54,991 bases of DNA from Coprinellus micaceus (Eukaryota > Basidiomycota > Agaricomycetes > Agaricales > Psathyrellaceae). Every line of letters starts with the position of its first letter. The stretch's first letter is position 1. A program made the translations under genes and the position numbers. Of the stretch, positions 46,630 to 54,991 are shown piece after piece. The notes beneath the pieces are model-generated. The model saw only the letters and a program-made list of their open reading frames with translations. It was not told the DNA's origin and made no database searches. The stretch covers positions 1-54,991 of the forward strand of contig OX596347.1 in NCBI GenBank assembly GCA_951394405.1, in the 5' to 3' direction.

Positions 46630-47664
46630 TTAAAAAACAAAATTTTGTGCATAAGTAATTTTAATAGTAAAAGCACCTTTTTTATTTTTTTTGGTTATTC
46701 TTGCTGAATCTACAAAGTTTACTTTACCTGTAGCAATAGCACCCATTTCAAATTTTTTAGTTGTTATTCTAGGAATAATAGGTTCTCTCATTAATCTACC
46801 TCCAATTTTTATATATAAACCTGAAATAATAGCTATTTTTTCAATTCTTCCGTCGCTATTCGCTAAATGTGGTATAGTAGCTGTCTGTCCTTTGGACATA
46901 GCAATATTATTTTTATTAAATATTTTATTAATGGCTAATCTAATATTTTTTTTTTTTAAAATAAGAGTAAATAATTGAGCTAATATATTACTATCATAAT
47001 CTGATTTATGCATTCTAATTAAATTAAATTCTATAGGTTTATTAATTAATGCATTATTAATTTTTTTTCGTAGACCAGTTTGTAATAATTTAAATAATAT
47101 AGCAAATTTATTAAAATATAAATTAACTATATTAGTATTATTTAATTTAAATAGTGTTTTTTTTATTAATAAATTTTTATATAATATTGTTTTAATAGTA
47201 GGCTTTCTCTTATTTTTTTTAATTATATTTCTATCTTGGTCAGAAACACTACGTTGTATTGGTTTAGAAATATTCTGTCCTTTATTCACTAATAGCGACT
47301 GTGGATAAATAAAATTATACCATTTAAAAATATTATGATCGGGAATAGTTATATAATATAATATTTCTATTATTATTTTATCAGGTGTATTAATAAATTT
47401 AGGTCTACTTATTAAACAATAAATAGATTTAAAAAAAGCACTTATTAATTTTATTATATCTTCGGAGTATATTGTAGGTGTTGCTAGTTTGTCCTTACCA
47501 AAATAAGGATTTACTTTTGCCATATTAGCATTAGTTACAAAATTATAGCTTAACAAATTTTTATGGCTATTACAATCTATTGTTTGCGTAAGTCCTTTGG
47601 ACAATAAGTCTAATTTTTTAAAATCAGGTATTGCTTCATTATTAATTTTTGTTTTTAAATTCAT
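46630..47664 (-). CDS. rps3: Ribosomal protein S3
   Basis: Mitochondrially encoded small-subunit ribosomal protein of the free-standing (not intron-borne) type. 344 aa, very Lys/Asn/Ile-rich. The stretch KPIEFNLIRMHKSDYDSNIL near residue 208 and the C-terminal ISGLYIKIGGRL near 280, followed by a basic tail, identify it. Two TGTCCTTTGGACA-type modules are read in frame: at 46886-46898 (MSKGQT) and 47592-47602 (LLSKGLTQ); they fall in variable stretches. rps3 is usually the least conserved gene of fungal mitochondrial DNA, so these inserts may be tolerated. Confidence 0.9.
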   Translation of the reverse strand: MNLKTKINNEAIPDFKKLDLLSKGLTQTIDCNSHKNLLSYNFVTNANMAKVNPYFGKDKLATPTIYSEDIIKLISAFFKSIYCLISRPKFINTPDKIIIEILYYITIPDHNIFKWYNFIYPQSLLVNKGQNISKPIQRSVSDQDRNIIKKNKRKPTIKTILYKNLLIKKTLFKLNNTNIVNLYFNKFAILFKLLQTGLRKKINNALINKPIEFNLIRMHKSDYDSNILAQLFTLILKKKNIRLAINKIFNKNNIAMSKGQTATIPHLANSDGRIEKIAIISGLYIKIGGRLMREPIIPRITTKKFEMGAIATGKVNFVDSARITKKNKKGAFTIKITYAQNFVF

Positions 47665-48045
47665 TTTGTTGTATATTATTATTTTTGGTTTTGTTAAAAA
47701 TTTTTAATTAGTTTGCTAACCTAATATTTAAAATTAAAAGTTTATTATGTGAATATTTAAAATATTTATTAGCTCTCTCTTAAAAAAGGTTGCAAAAAAA
47801 AATATTATTTTTTTCTAACTTATATTATTATAAAAAATTTTAAAGACTGTAATTTAATTTTTTAAAATTTATTTTATAATACCTATCTTTCGCAGATCTC
47901 TCTATTTTTGAACCTTGCTTCGCTCTAGCCCAAAAAAAACTGACCAGCCTGTCTTTTAGCCTTACTGACCATAAAGGTAAACTTTCTAATCCGACCTTTA
48001 TGGTTACGAAAGTAAGTAAGGCAGGGACAACATAGCCAAAGAGAA
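47665..48045. other. trnM-rps3 spacer
   Basis: Mostly AT-rich, with one module string at about 47940-48030 (ACCATAAAGGT, CGACCTTTATGGT and TTACGAAAGTAA) and a TTGCTTCGCTCTAG-like palindrome near 47915. No gene. Confidence 0.65.
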
Positions 48046-48118
48046 TAAGATTTAAGGGAATTGAACCCCTATAATATCCATTATGAGTGAACTGCATTAA
48101 CCGTTATGCTAAAATCTT
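48046..48118 (-). tRNA. trnM: tRNA-Met (CAU) 2
   Basis: Minus strand: acceptor AAGATTT/AAATCTT, D stem GCAT/ATGC, anticodon loop CTCATAA (CAT), T arm AGGGG-TTCAATT-CCCTT. Confidence 0.88.
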
Positions 48119-48477
48119 TTTTTTAATTTATTATGCTTTTAAATTTATTATTATAATTATTATTCTATTCTTATAAGTACAGATAAAATAATTTATTAGT
48201 TTTGCTTACTTATAAAGTCAACTTATTTTTAAACAAATTAGCTGGCCACTTGACTGACCATGACCCTGCTTAAGCAGGCTCAGGTCAGTCCTTTGTTCAG
48301 TAAATTAATAATTAAAAATTATTAATTGTTTTAGCAGCATCGTAATGCCTTACCAAAGTTATTGTTGTTTTTAAGGTATTGCGTTTATTCTAAGTAATAA
48401 AAAATAATTGATAGCCATTCGCTATTGCAGTCTGATTTTTTAAAAATAGACAAGTGACCTTTGGTCAATAAATAAAA
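48119..48477. other. trnM-cox3 spacer
   Basis: AT-rich with one module block near 48245-48300 (CCCTGCTTAAGCAGG inside TGACC/GGTCAG arms) and TGACCTTTGGTCA near 48451. No gene; the cox3 leader must lie here. Confidence 0.65.
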
Positions 48478-49287
48478 ATGAATAATAATATAATTAAATT
48501 TCAATATTTTCCTTTCCATTTAGTAGATCCTTCACCTTGGCCAATTTTAACTTCTTTTTCATTATTGAATTTAACAATAGGAGCAGTATTATATATGCAT
48601 GGTTATAATAATGGAGGATATGTATTAACTATAGGTTTTATATTAACTACATATGTTATGATATTATGGTTTAAAGATGTAGTAACAGAAGGAACTTATT
48701 TAGGACACCATACTACAGAAGTTAAAAATGGATTAATGATAGGTTTAATATTATTTATAGTTAGTGAAGTTTTTGCTTTTATTTCTGTATTTTGGGCATA
48801 TTTCCATTCTAGTTTATCACCTGCTATTGAAATTGGGGGAATATGGCCACCTATAGGAATAACACCTTTAGATCCTTTTGCTATACCCTTATTAAATACT
48901 TTCTTATTATTATCTAGTGGTGCTTTCATAACCTATGGACATCATGCTTTAATAGCTGGAAATAGAAAAGGTGCTATAGATGGAGTAATATTAACTATTA
49001 TTTTAGCTGTTATATTTACTGCTTTACAATATTATGAATATTCAGAAGCAGGATTTACTATTGCTGATGGTGTTTATGGTTCAGCTTTTTTTGCTTCAAC
49101 TGGATTACATGGAATACATGTAATAATTGGAACAATATTTATTGCAGTTGCTTTAATAAGAATTATTAATTATCAATTAACTAATAAACACCATAATGGT
49201 TTTGAATCAAGTATCTTATACTGGCACTTCGTTGATGTTGTCTGGTTGTTTTTATTTATCGCGGTATATTTCTGGGGTAATAATTAA
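48478..49287 (+). CDS. cox3: Cytochrome c oxidase subunit 3, with a replaced 3' end
   Basis: Complex IV membrane subunit, 269 aa, seven helices. LVDPSPWPILTS near residue 14, EGTYLGHHT near 72, SSLSPAIEIGGIWPP near 110 and GLHGIHVIIGT near 209 are family marks. The last 20 codons (from about 49225: HFVDVVWLFLFIAVYFWGNN) use TTC, GTC, TTG, ATC and GCG, while the rest of the gene uses A/T-ending codons almost only. A second, AT-codon version of the same end lies at 51072-51131. The simplest reading is that an invading endonuclease element brought its own cox3 end and pushed the native one downstream. Confidence 0.97.
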   Translation: MNNNIIKFQYFPFHLVDPSPWPILTSFSLLNLTIGAVLYMHGYNNGGYVLTIGFILTTYVMILWFKDVVTEGTYLGHHTTEVKNGLMIGLILFIVSEVFAFISVFWAYFHSSLSPAIEIGGIWPPIGITPLDPFAIPLLNTFLLLSSGAFITYGHHALIAGNRKGAIDGVILTIILAVIFTALQYYEYSEAGFTIADGVYGSAFFASTGLHGIHVIIGTIFIAVALIRIINYQLTNKHHNGFESSILYWHFVDVVWLFLFIAVYFWGNN

Positions 49288-49479
49288 AATAAAAACTTGC
49301 TATTGAGCGATGCCTATTTAGTTAAAAGAAATAAAGGCAATAGTGACTAACCCTTACCATAAAGGTAAGGGTAAGTAAGGAGCTTATTTTCTTTTAACAC
49401 AAACTGCTAACCCTAATAATATTTATGCCTGACGGAAGTAAGGCCATATAGAATTATTATTCTTTGTTTTTAATTTATT

Positions 49480-49852
49480 AAGTGATTACACTGTATTTCC
49501 TAGACCGGTTTGTACTTGGGCTAAAAGTAAAAGCTACCCTTATTTATATTTTAGCACAGTGATAGACCCTATTTTACTGATCTTTATAGTCAATGGTATG
49601 TAGCAGGAGTTAAAACTATACCATTAAATATAGCCTCAATAATCGATCCAGTTGCATTAGCATATTGGGCAATGGGTGATGGAGGTAAATGTGGTAAAGG
49701 TTTTCATTTAAATACTAATGCTTTTCTAAAAAGTGAAACTACATTATTAATAAATACACTTAAAACTAACTTTGATTTAAACTGTACAATACATTAAAGA
49801 AATAGAATTTATATTTGACTTACTAAAGAAATTAATAAATTTAAAAAATAAG
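49480..49852 (+). pseudogene. Decayed LAGLIDADG homing endonuclease relic
   Basis: Best-preserved piece, about 49555-49797, reads YFTDLYSQWYVAGVKTIP and then DPVALAYWAMGDGGKCGKGF, followed by LNTNAFLKSETTLLINTLK and NFDLNC. This matches the C-terminal domain of LAGLIDADG endonucleases (LALAYWxMDDGGK...LNTxxF...L...NLxC). A piece in another frame upstream (PVCTWAKSKSYPYLYFST) fits the preceding family segment, so there is a frameshift near 49555. After the TAA at 49795 the frame resumes with RNRIYI and LTKEINKF. No intact intron core surrounds it. Its position right after cox3 and before the displaced cox3 end suggests it drove that rearrangement. Confidence 0.85.
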
Positions 49853-50436
49853 TAAATAATCATTTATTGGAGGGCTTTAAATATAAACTAAGTTAAATAC
49901 AGGCTGACTTTGTAAGTGTTAAAAAGTACACCTCCCTGTCCTTTTTACAATTGTTTTACTTGCAATAGTAAGTCAAGTAGTTATAGCCAAAGGCAACGTA
50001 CTGACCTGACCTTTATGGTAAGTCAGTTATTGCTTAACTTAACTATTTCGTACTGACGAAAGTCACTGAACTTTGGTTATTGCTACTCTAAACAATAGCT
50101 ACTAGAGAAAATTTTTATTTTTAAAAGTAGTAGTTTAATTAAAAGTAAACTATTTTTAACAGGTATTCTAATGCTTATTTACTGTTTATTTTTTAAATAA
50201 ACTAATAATTAGTTTAGCATCCACGCCGATATTCTGCTACTCAGTTCTAGACCTTATTGGCAGCGGCGGGGCAGTAGCATCTGCCTGACGGAAGTCAGTT
50301 TGATGCACAGGTAGCGCTTGTTGCTTACTTTCGTAAGCAGCTATAAAAGAGAATAACTCGGTAATGCTCCTTACTGTGACTTACTTTTGCTAAGGACAGT
50401 CTAACTAAACATCTAGTAGCGCAAGCGCAACTACTA
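49853..50436. other. Spacer between the endonuclease relic and the orf at 50467
   Basis: AT-rich remnant sequence without recognised genes. Modules are few compared with other spacers: CTGACCTTTATGGTAAGTCAG near 50003, TGACGAAAGTCA near 50054 and GCCTGACGGAAGTCAG near 50282. Confidence 0.6.
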
Positions 50437-50466
50437 GTGATTGCTATAAATAGCACTATTTTAAAT

Positions 50467-50892
50467 ATGTTAACTAATTTCTTTAATTTTATTGGTGATA
50501 ATATTTCCTATACCGCAGTTATTGTAAGTGGTGTAACTTTATTTAATTTTTCTTTTTATTATTTCTGGAAACATAGTAGTATTTTTGGTAATGATATTTT
50601 ATCACCTATAAATACTTCTAATTCAAGTTTATTTGAACCTAGTACTTTGTCAAGTGAAGCTAGTTCTTTAATTAGTAGATCTAGTTCTTTGTCAAGTGGG
50701 TCTACAACAATGCAGCTTACACCAACAGTAAGCAGTAATTCTCATTCAAATTTTTTATCTACCCAATTCCAGTTTCATAATTATAATCCTAATTGGTTCT
50801 TCGATTTAACAAGACAACTTAAAGCAAAAGATGCTTTTAATACCTTAAATGAACAAGACTTTAATAATATTAGTCTAGAATATTGTAGATAA
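50467..50892 (+). CDS. Unknown small membrane-anchored ORF
   Basis: 141 aa from ATG (a GTG at 50437 would add 10). I do not recognise a family. An N-terminal hydrophobic segment (YTAVIVSGVTLFNFSFYYFW) would anchor it, followed by a Ser-rich linker with internal repeats (SSL.S, near residues 50-75) and a polar C-terminal part (DLTRQLKAKDAFNTLNEQDF). An 11-nt tandem duplication (50883-50904) lies over the stop. Beyond the TAA the same frame continues 30 codons (IVDKFPNEMLYTLDHEL...) to a TAA at 50983, so the gene may have been longer. It lies within the segment inserted behind cox3. Confidence 0.55.
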   Translation: MLTNFFNFIGDNISYTAVIVSGVTLFNFSFYYFWKHSSIFGNDILSPINTSNSSLFEPSTLSSEASSLISRSSSLSSGSTTMQLTPTVSSNSHSNFLSTQFQFHNYNPNWFFDLTRQLKAKDAFNTLNEQDFNNISLEYCR

Positions 50893-51534
50893 ATTGTAGA
50901 TAAATTTCCTAACGAAATGTTATATACATTAGATCATGAACTACTAATTTCCTTAATCAAATGTACATGGGCTGGTGTATCATAATACCTAGTTTAAAAA
51001 GGGCAGACTCAGTTTTGTCTATCCCTTATTTATGGCTTTAAAAATTAGTTGCGTATTGACCTGCCTAAAGGTTTGTTGATGTTGTTTGGTTATTCTTATT
51101 TGTAGCAGTATATTTCTGGGGAAATACTTAATTAAATGAAAAACTTACCTTACCTTTATGGTCAGTACGCTGTTCAATCAAGCGAAATAACTGATTTATT
51201 ATTAACACTGATGAAGTCTAAATTTGTTTAAAAATAAGAAACGCTTATGACGAAAGTCACCCTGACCATAAAGGTCACTTACCATTAATTACTTAGAAAG
51301 TAAACCTGTTACGAAAGTCACTGCTTAGAAAGTCAGGTAAGTAATGTTCAGTCAGTCAAGGTCAGTCACTGTCCAAAACTACTTTTTAAATTTTAATTAT
51401 AAGTATTAATTAATATGCTTGACCTGACCCTTACCTTACCATTAATTACCTTACCTTTATGGTCCAGTCAGTCAGTAATGGTAAGTTAAGTAACAGGTTT
51501 ACTTTCTAAGTCTGGCAGAAGCGCAAATATTTAA
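50893..51534. repeat. Spacer with displaced cox3 end and hairpin modules
   Basis: Left part: possible continuation of the small orf to 50985, then the cox3 3' fragment. From 51230 on, module strings such as TGACGAAAGTCA, CTGACCATAAAGGTCA and ACCTTTATGGTCCAGTCAGT fill the space up to trnC. Confidence 0.7.
51072..51131 (+). pseudogene. cox3: Displaced native 3' end of cox3
   Basis: Twenty codons including stop reading FVDVVWLFLFVAVYFWGNT, nearly identical in protein to the end of cox3 but using the AT-ending codons of the rest of this genome. It has no start codon and no cox3 sequence before it. It appears to be the original gene end, left 1.8 kb downstream after insertion of the segment carrying the endonuclease relic. 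Confidence 0.88.
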
Positions 51535-51612
51535 GGGTTAAGTTCTCAGATGGCTTCTGGGGGTGGATTGCAAATCTTCTTTAAACTAAAGGTTCGATTC
51601 CTTCTTAACTCT
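51535..51612 (+). tRNA. trnC: tRNA-Cys (GCA)
   Basis: Acceptor GGGTTAA/TTAACTC, anticodon loop TTGCAAA (GCA), T arm AAGG-TTCGATT-CCTT. The D arm is long and odd, and the anticodon stem has a mismatch, so the folding is less certain than for the others. It is the only Cys candidate. Confidence 0.75.
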
Positions 51613-51877
51613 ATAAATGTTAAAAACTTTTAGTAACCAGTAATTGACCTGACCATTACTTACCATTACTTACCTTACTGACCCTGCTTAAGCAGGGTTG
51701 ACCATAAAGGTAAGTAAGTAACAAAAGCAGTGACCTTACCATAAAGGTTGACTGACTTGACCTGACTGACCTGACCTTTATGGTCAGTAACTTAAGCAGG
51801 GGTCATGGTAAGTAACTTAAGCAGGGTTTACCTTTATGGTCAGTAAGTCACTAAGTCAGGTCAAGTAAACAGATACT
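51613..51877. repeat. trnC-trnI spacer, hairpin modules
   Basis: Almost entirely modules: CCCTGCTTAAGCAGGG near 51682, several ACCATAAAGGT and ACCTTTATGGT hairpins and AACTTAAGCAGGG half-modules. Confidence 0.8.
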
Positions 51878-51948
51878 AAGCCTATAATTTAATGGTAGAA
51901 TGATTTCTTGATGAGGAATTTGTAGAAGTTCAAATCTTCTTGGGCTTA
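51878..51948 (+). tRNA. trnI: tRNA-Ile (GAU)
   Basis: Acceptor AAGCCTA/TGGGCTT, anticodon loop TTGATGA (GAT), T arm GAAG-TTCAAAT-CTTC. Confidence 0.9.
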
Positions 51949-52430
51949 ATAATATATTCTTGCTGTTACTGACCATTAATTACCTCACTGAACCTAAAGG
52001 GTTGACCATAAAGGTCAGTAATTAAGTCATGGTCAGGACACCTAAAAGTAAGAAAAAATGAATAGCTTCGCTAGCTTAAAATTTTTCATCAAGCTAATAT
52101 CTTTTTACCTAGCAACAATACAAAAATTTCAGCTATTGGCTATTTTGCGTACTCACAAGCCTATTTAATTTAATAAATAACGCCCAACTAGACCTGACTT
52201 GACTTTCTAAGCAGTGACTTTCTAAGTAGGGTGACTTTCGTCATAAGGCGATTGGGATAAGACAGAGCAATAGCCTAATCTTTATTTTTTAATTTGTTTA
52301 TATAAAATCGCAGATAGCAATTGTTATGCTAAGGTATTTACTTAAAAACAATACAAAAATGTCTAAACAAAATTAGACCGCTGGTCAGCCAGATAAAACT
52401 TTAGAAAAATAAAAAATAAAAATTAAAAAA
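51949..52430. other. trnI-cob spacer
   Basis: One module block at 51965-52040 and another near 52190-52240; the rest is AT-rich leader of cob. Nothing else recognised. Confidence 0.65.
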
Positions 52431-53594
52431 ATGAGAATATTAAAAAGTCATGTTTTATTAAGAATATTTAATTCTTATGTAGTAGATTCACCTCAACCTG
52501 CAAATATCAGTTATTTGTGGAATTTTGGTTCTTTATTAGCAGTATGTTTAATCATACAAATTTTAACTGGAGCATTTTTAGCAATGCATTATACACCAAA
52601 TGTAGATTTAGCTTTTAATAGTGTAGAACATATAATGAGAGATGTAAATAATGGATGGTTAATAAGATATACTCATGCTAATGTAGCTTCATTCTTTTTT
52701 ATCTTTGTATATATGCATATAGCTAGAGGAATGTATTATGGATCATATAAATCACCTAGAATATTAGTATGGACAATAGGTACTATAATATTAATTTTAA
52801 TGATGGCTATAGCCTTTTTAGGTTATGTATTACCATATGGTCAAATGTCATTATGGGGTGCTACAGTAATTACTAATTTATTATCTGCAATACCTGTATT
52901 TGGACAAGATTTAGTTGAATTAATTTGGGGAGGATTTTCAGTAAGTAATGCTACATTAAATAGATTTTTTTCATTACATTACTTATTACCTTTTTTATTA
53001 GCAGCTTTAGCTGTTGCTCATTTAATAGCTTTACATGTACATGGTTCAAATAATCCTAATGGAGTAAATTCAAATGGAGATAGATATGCAATGCATCCTT
53101 ATTTTATCTTTAAAGATTTAGTAACTATTTTCGCTTTTTTCTTAGTATTATCTATTATTGTTTTTTTTTATCCTAATTTATTAGGACATTCAGATAATTA
53201 TATTCCTGCGGATCCTATGGTAACACCTGCTTCTATTGTACCAGAATGGTATTTATTACCTTATTATGCTATATTAAGAAGTATACCTAATAAATTATTA
53301 GGAGTTTTAGCTATGTTTGGTTCATTATTAATTTTATTAGTTTTACCATTTACAGATTTATCTAGAATTAGAGCTATGACTTTTAGACCTGCTATGAAAT
53401 TAGCTTTCTGGTTTTTTGTTGTTGATTTTATTATATTAATGTGGATAGGTTCTCAACACCCTAATGAACCTTATGTATCTATAGGTCAAGTAGCAACTGC
53501 ATTTTACTTTACTTGGTTCTTAATTATAGTTCCTTTAATTGGTATTAGTGAAAATACTTTAATGGATATAGCTACTAAAAAAAAATCAGTATAA
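52431..53594 (+). CDS. cob: Cytochrome b
   Basis: Complex III core subunit with eight helices and both hemes b, 387 aa. Heme ligands: two His near residues 82 and 96 ([15 protein letters not shown]) and two near 182 and 196 ([16 protein letters not shown]). The Qo-site motif PEWY near 270 is present. The start [20 protein letters not shown] is standard for fungi. No intron, no TGA, and no foreign-looking codon segment at the 3' end. Confidence 0.98.
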   Translation: MRILKSHVLLRIFNSYVVDSPQPANISYLWNFGSLLAVCLIIQILTGAFLAMHYTPNVDLAFNSVEHIMRDVNNGWLIRYTHANVASFFFIFVYMHIARGMYYGSYKSPRILVWTIGTIILILMMAIAFLGYVLPYGQMSLWGATVITNLLSAIPVFGQDLVELIWGGFSVSNATLNRFFSLHYLLPFLLAALAVAHLIALHVHGSNNPNGVNSNGDRYAMHPYFIFKDLVTIFAFFLVLSIIVFFYPNLLGHSDNYIPADPMVTPASIVPEWYLLPYYAILRSIPNKLLGVLAMFGSLLILLVLPFTDLSRIRAMTFRPAMKLAFWFFVVDFIILMWIGSQHPNEPYVSIGQVATAFYFTWFLIIVPLIGISENTLMDIATKKKSV

Positions 53595-54166
53595 TCTAAT
53601 AATTTTTTTAACTGCGCAATAAATGATGAGTGACCGACTGACTGACCATAAAGGTAAGGGTAAGTCAGTAATGGTCAGTAAGTCACTTGCTTAGTAACTA
53701 AAATAATAAATTTAACCCTATTCTTTATTTTATTTAAAAATAATTTATTTAATAAGCTTATTTGTGGTTACTTACCATAATGGTAAGGGCAGAAACAAAG
53801 CAATTAAATTCTTATGCTAAATAAAAGAAAGAAAAACAAATATTGCAATAGCTGCTAGTACTTTATTCTATTGTCTTTGCGCTTACCTTACCATTATGGT
53901 AAGTAACTCCCTATTTAATTTGTTAAACCGCCTGTCCTTTGGTTAGTGACCTTACCATAAAGGTTTACTGACCTGACCTGACTGACCTGACCTTTATGGT
54001 CAGTAACTTAAGCAGGGTCATGGTAAGTCAGTAACTAAGTCAGTAAGGCGATAGGGACTTGCTTTAAAGCAAGGAAAAACCGCAACTAGTCTTAATTTAA
54101 CAACAGCCCAGACCAGCCTTACCTTTTTTAAGGCAGCAGACTGGCAGAAAAGTAATTTTTAATTAA
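53595..54166. repeat. cob-trnP spacer, hairpin modules
   Basis: ACCATAAAGGT modules near 53643, CTTACCATAATGGTAAG near 53770, CTTACCATTATGGTAAG near 53886, a long string at 53940-54050 with half of a CCCTGCTTAAGC module. No gene. Confidence 0.75.
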
Positions 54167-54240
54167 GAGGGAGTATTCTAATTGGTTAAGGAGCTTACTT
54201 TGGGAGTAAGAAGCTGCGCGTTCGAGTCGTGTCTCCCTCA
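54167..54240 (+). tRNA. trnP: tRNA-Pro (UGG)
   Basis: Acceptor GAGGGAG/CTCCCTC, anticodon arm CTTAC-TTTGGGA-GTAAG (TGG), T loop TTCGAGT. Confidence 0.92.
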
Positions 54241-54404
54241 AAATTTATAATTTTTAATAATAAACTGACCAGCCTTACCTGATTGACCATAAAGGTCAGG
54301 TAAGTAAGCAGTCTGATTAAAAACAAAAATTAGTCTCCAAAGGACAGCGTTGGTTTACTGGTCTAATATAAAAATTTTATAGCTAAAAATAAATATTTAA
54401 TTAA

Positions 54405-54479
54405 AGGTCTTATGGCTGAGTGGTTTAAGCGGAGTACTGTTAATACTTTTTACAGGGGTTCAATTCCTCTTAAGACCTA
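54405..54479 (+). tRNA. trnN: tRNA-Asn (GUU)
   Basis: Acceptor AGGTCTT/AAGACCT, anticodon loop CTGTTAA (GTT), T arm AGGGG-TTCAATT-CCTCT. Confidence 0.9.
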
Positions 54480-54609
54480 TAAAAACAAATATTGCATTGT
54501 TCAAAGGACTGATTGACTTGACCATTACCTTTATGGTAAGGTCAGTCAAGTCACAAGTCAGGACAGTGACCTTTAGTCAGTAGCGCAATTACCTAATAAA
54601 AATTTAATA

Positions 54610-54682
54610 TGCGAAATAGTGTAATCGGTTAACACTAGAGCCTCATGAGCTCTCACTTTAGGTTCAATTCCTAATTTCGCAC
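54610..54682 (+). tRNA. trnM: tRNA-Met (CAU) 3
   Basis: Acceptor TGCGAAA/TTTCGCA, anticodon arm GAGC-CTCATGA-GCTC (CAT), T arm TAGG-TTCAATT-CCTA. The T-A first pair is unlike the other two Met genes and could mark the initiator; this is an inference. Confidence 0.88.
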
Positions 54683-54886
54683 TTGGCCATGTCCTTTGGC
54701 TATTGGCCTCCCGCAAACTGACCTTACCCTGCTTAGAAAGTAAGTTACTGAACTGACTTTCGTCAGTCAGGTCAGTAAGGGTAAGTAGCTGTTTTCTGAA
54801 TAAAAATTAACTTTCTTTAACCAGCGTACTGACCTGACCTTTATGGTAAGTAAGTGTCCAAAGGACAATAATGAAAAGAGAATTAA

Positions 54887-54958
54887 GGTCCTTTAGTATA
54901 GTGGTTCGTACAACTCCCCTTCAAGGAGTCGGGATCAGTTCAAATCTGATAAGGATCA
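54887..54958 (+). tRNA. trnE: tRNA-Glu (UUC)
   Basis: Acceptor GGTCCTT/AAGGATC, anticodon arm ACTCC-CCTTCAA-GGAGT (TTC), T arm ATCAG-TTCAAAT-CTGAT. It is the last gene before the window end; trnF would follow after about 33 nt if circular. Confidence 0.92.
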
Positions 54959-54991
54959 TAAAAAAAGACTAATTTTTTTTACCAAACAATA

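Noticed and set aside
47840..48097. 85-codon frame overlapping trnM on the minus strand
   Set aside because: Its beginning is the tRNA-Met gene itself and the rest is module sequence.

Overview
This window looks like a complete fungal mitochondrial genome opened between two tRNA genes. It is strongly AT-rich. It carries the 14 respiratory and ATP synthase genes of fungi (cox1-3, cob, atp6, atp8, atp9, nad1-6, nad4L), rps3, both rRNAs and a tRNA set for all 20 amino acids. The tRNA cluster at the right end (P, N, M, E) runs naturally into the cluster at the left end (F, T, Q, H), so the map is probably circular. rps3, the intergenic protein-primed DNA polymerase genes and the gene content suggest a basidiomycete, probably Agaricomycotina. 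That placement is an inference; I cannot name a species.

Layout: a nearly perfect inverted repeat of about 11.3 kb (A, 426-11723; B, 27827-39125) separates two single-copy regions of almost equal size (about 16.1 kb and 16.3 kb). Each repeat copy holds dpo1 (family B DNA polymerase, 937 codons with one internal TGA), a broken second polymerase gene (dpo2) facing away from it, rns, rnl, and trnL(UAA), trnG, trnA and trnW. Repeat end A/B at nad6 lies inside nad6, so copy A carries only the 3' 60 percent of that gene. The other end lies at the start codons of atp6 and of an unrelated ORF (orf at 11717). Recombination between the repeats should invert one single-copy region relative to the other.

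The 11724-27826 single-copy region holds the orf at 11717, cox1, a tRNA run (R, S, R, S, Y, M), a paralogous orf at 18713, then nad3, nad2, nad5 and nad4L on the minus strand, trnV, atp8 and atp6. The other single-copy region holds nad6, trnD, trnL(UAG), nad1, cox2, trnK, atp9, nad4, rps3 and trnM on the minus strand, then cox3, a decayed homing-endonuclease relic, a small orf, trnC, trnI, cob and the P-N-M-E-F-T-Q-H tRNA cluster on the plus strand. No protein gene contains a recognisable intron.

Nearly every intergenic space is filled with short modular hairpins: arms built from TGAC/TTAC tetramers around a few interchangeable loops, for example ACCATAAAGGT, TGACGAAAGTCA, GACTTTCTAAGTC, GTCCTTTGGAC and CCCTGCTTAAGCAGGG. 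Some have entered coding sequence in frame (nad2, dpo1, dpo2, rps3, nad4L and nad3 ends). Other notable signals are a cox3 gene whose 3' end appears to have been replaced by an invading endonuclease element that displaced the native end 1.8 kb downstream, and a conflict between in-frame TGA codons in dpo1 and the orf at 11717 and the only tRNA-Trp, which has a CCA anticodon.
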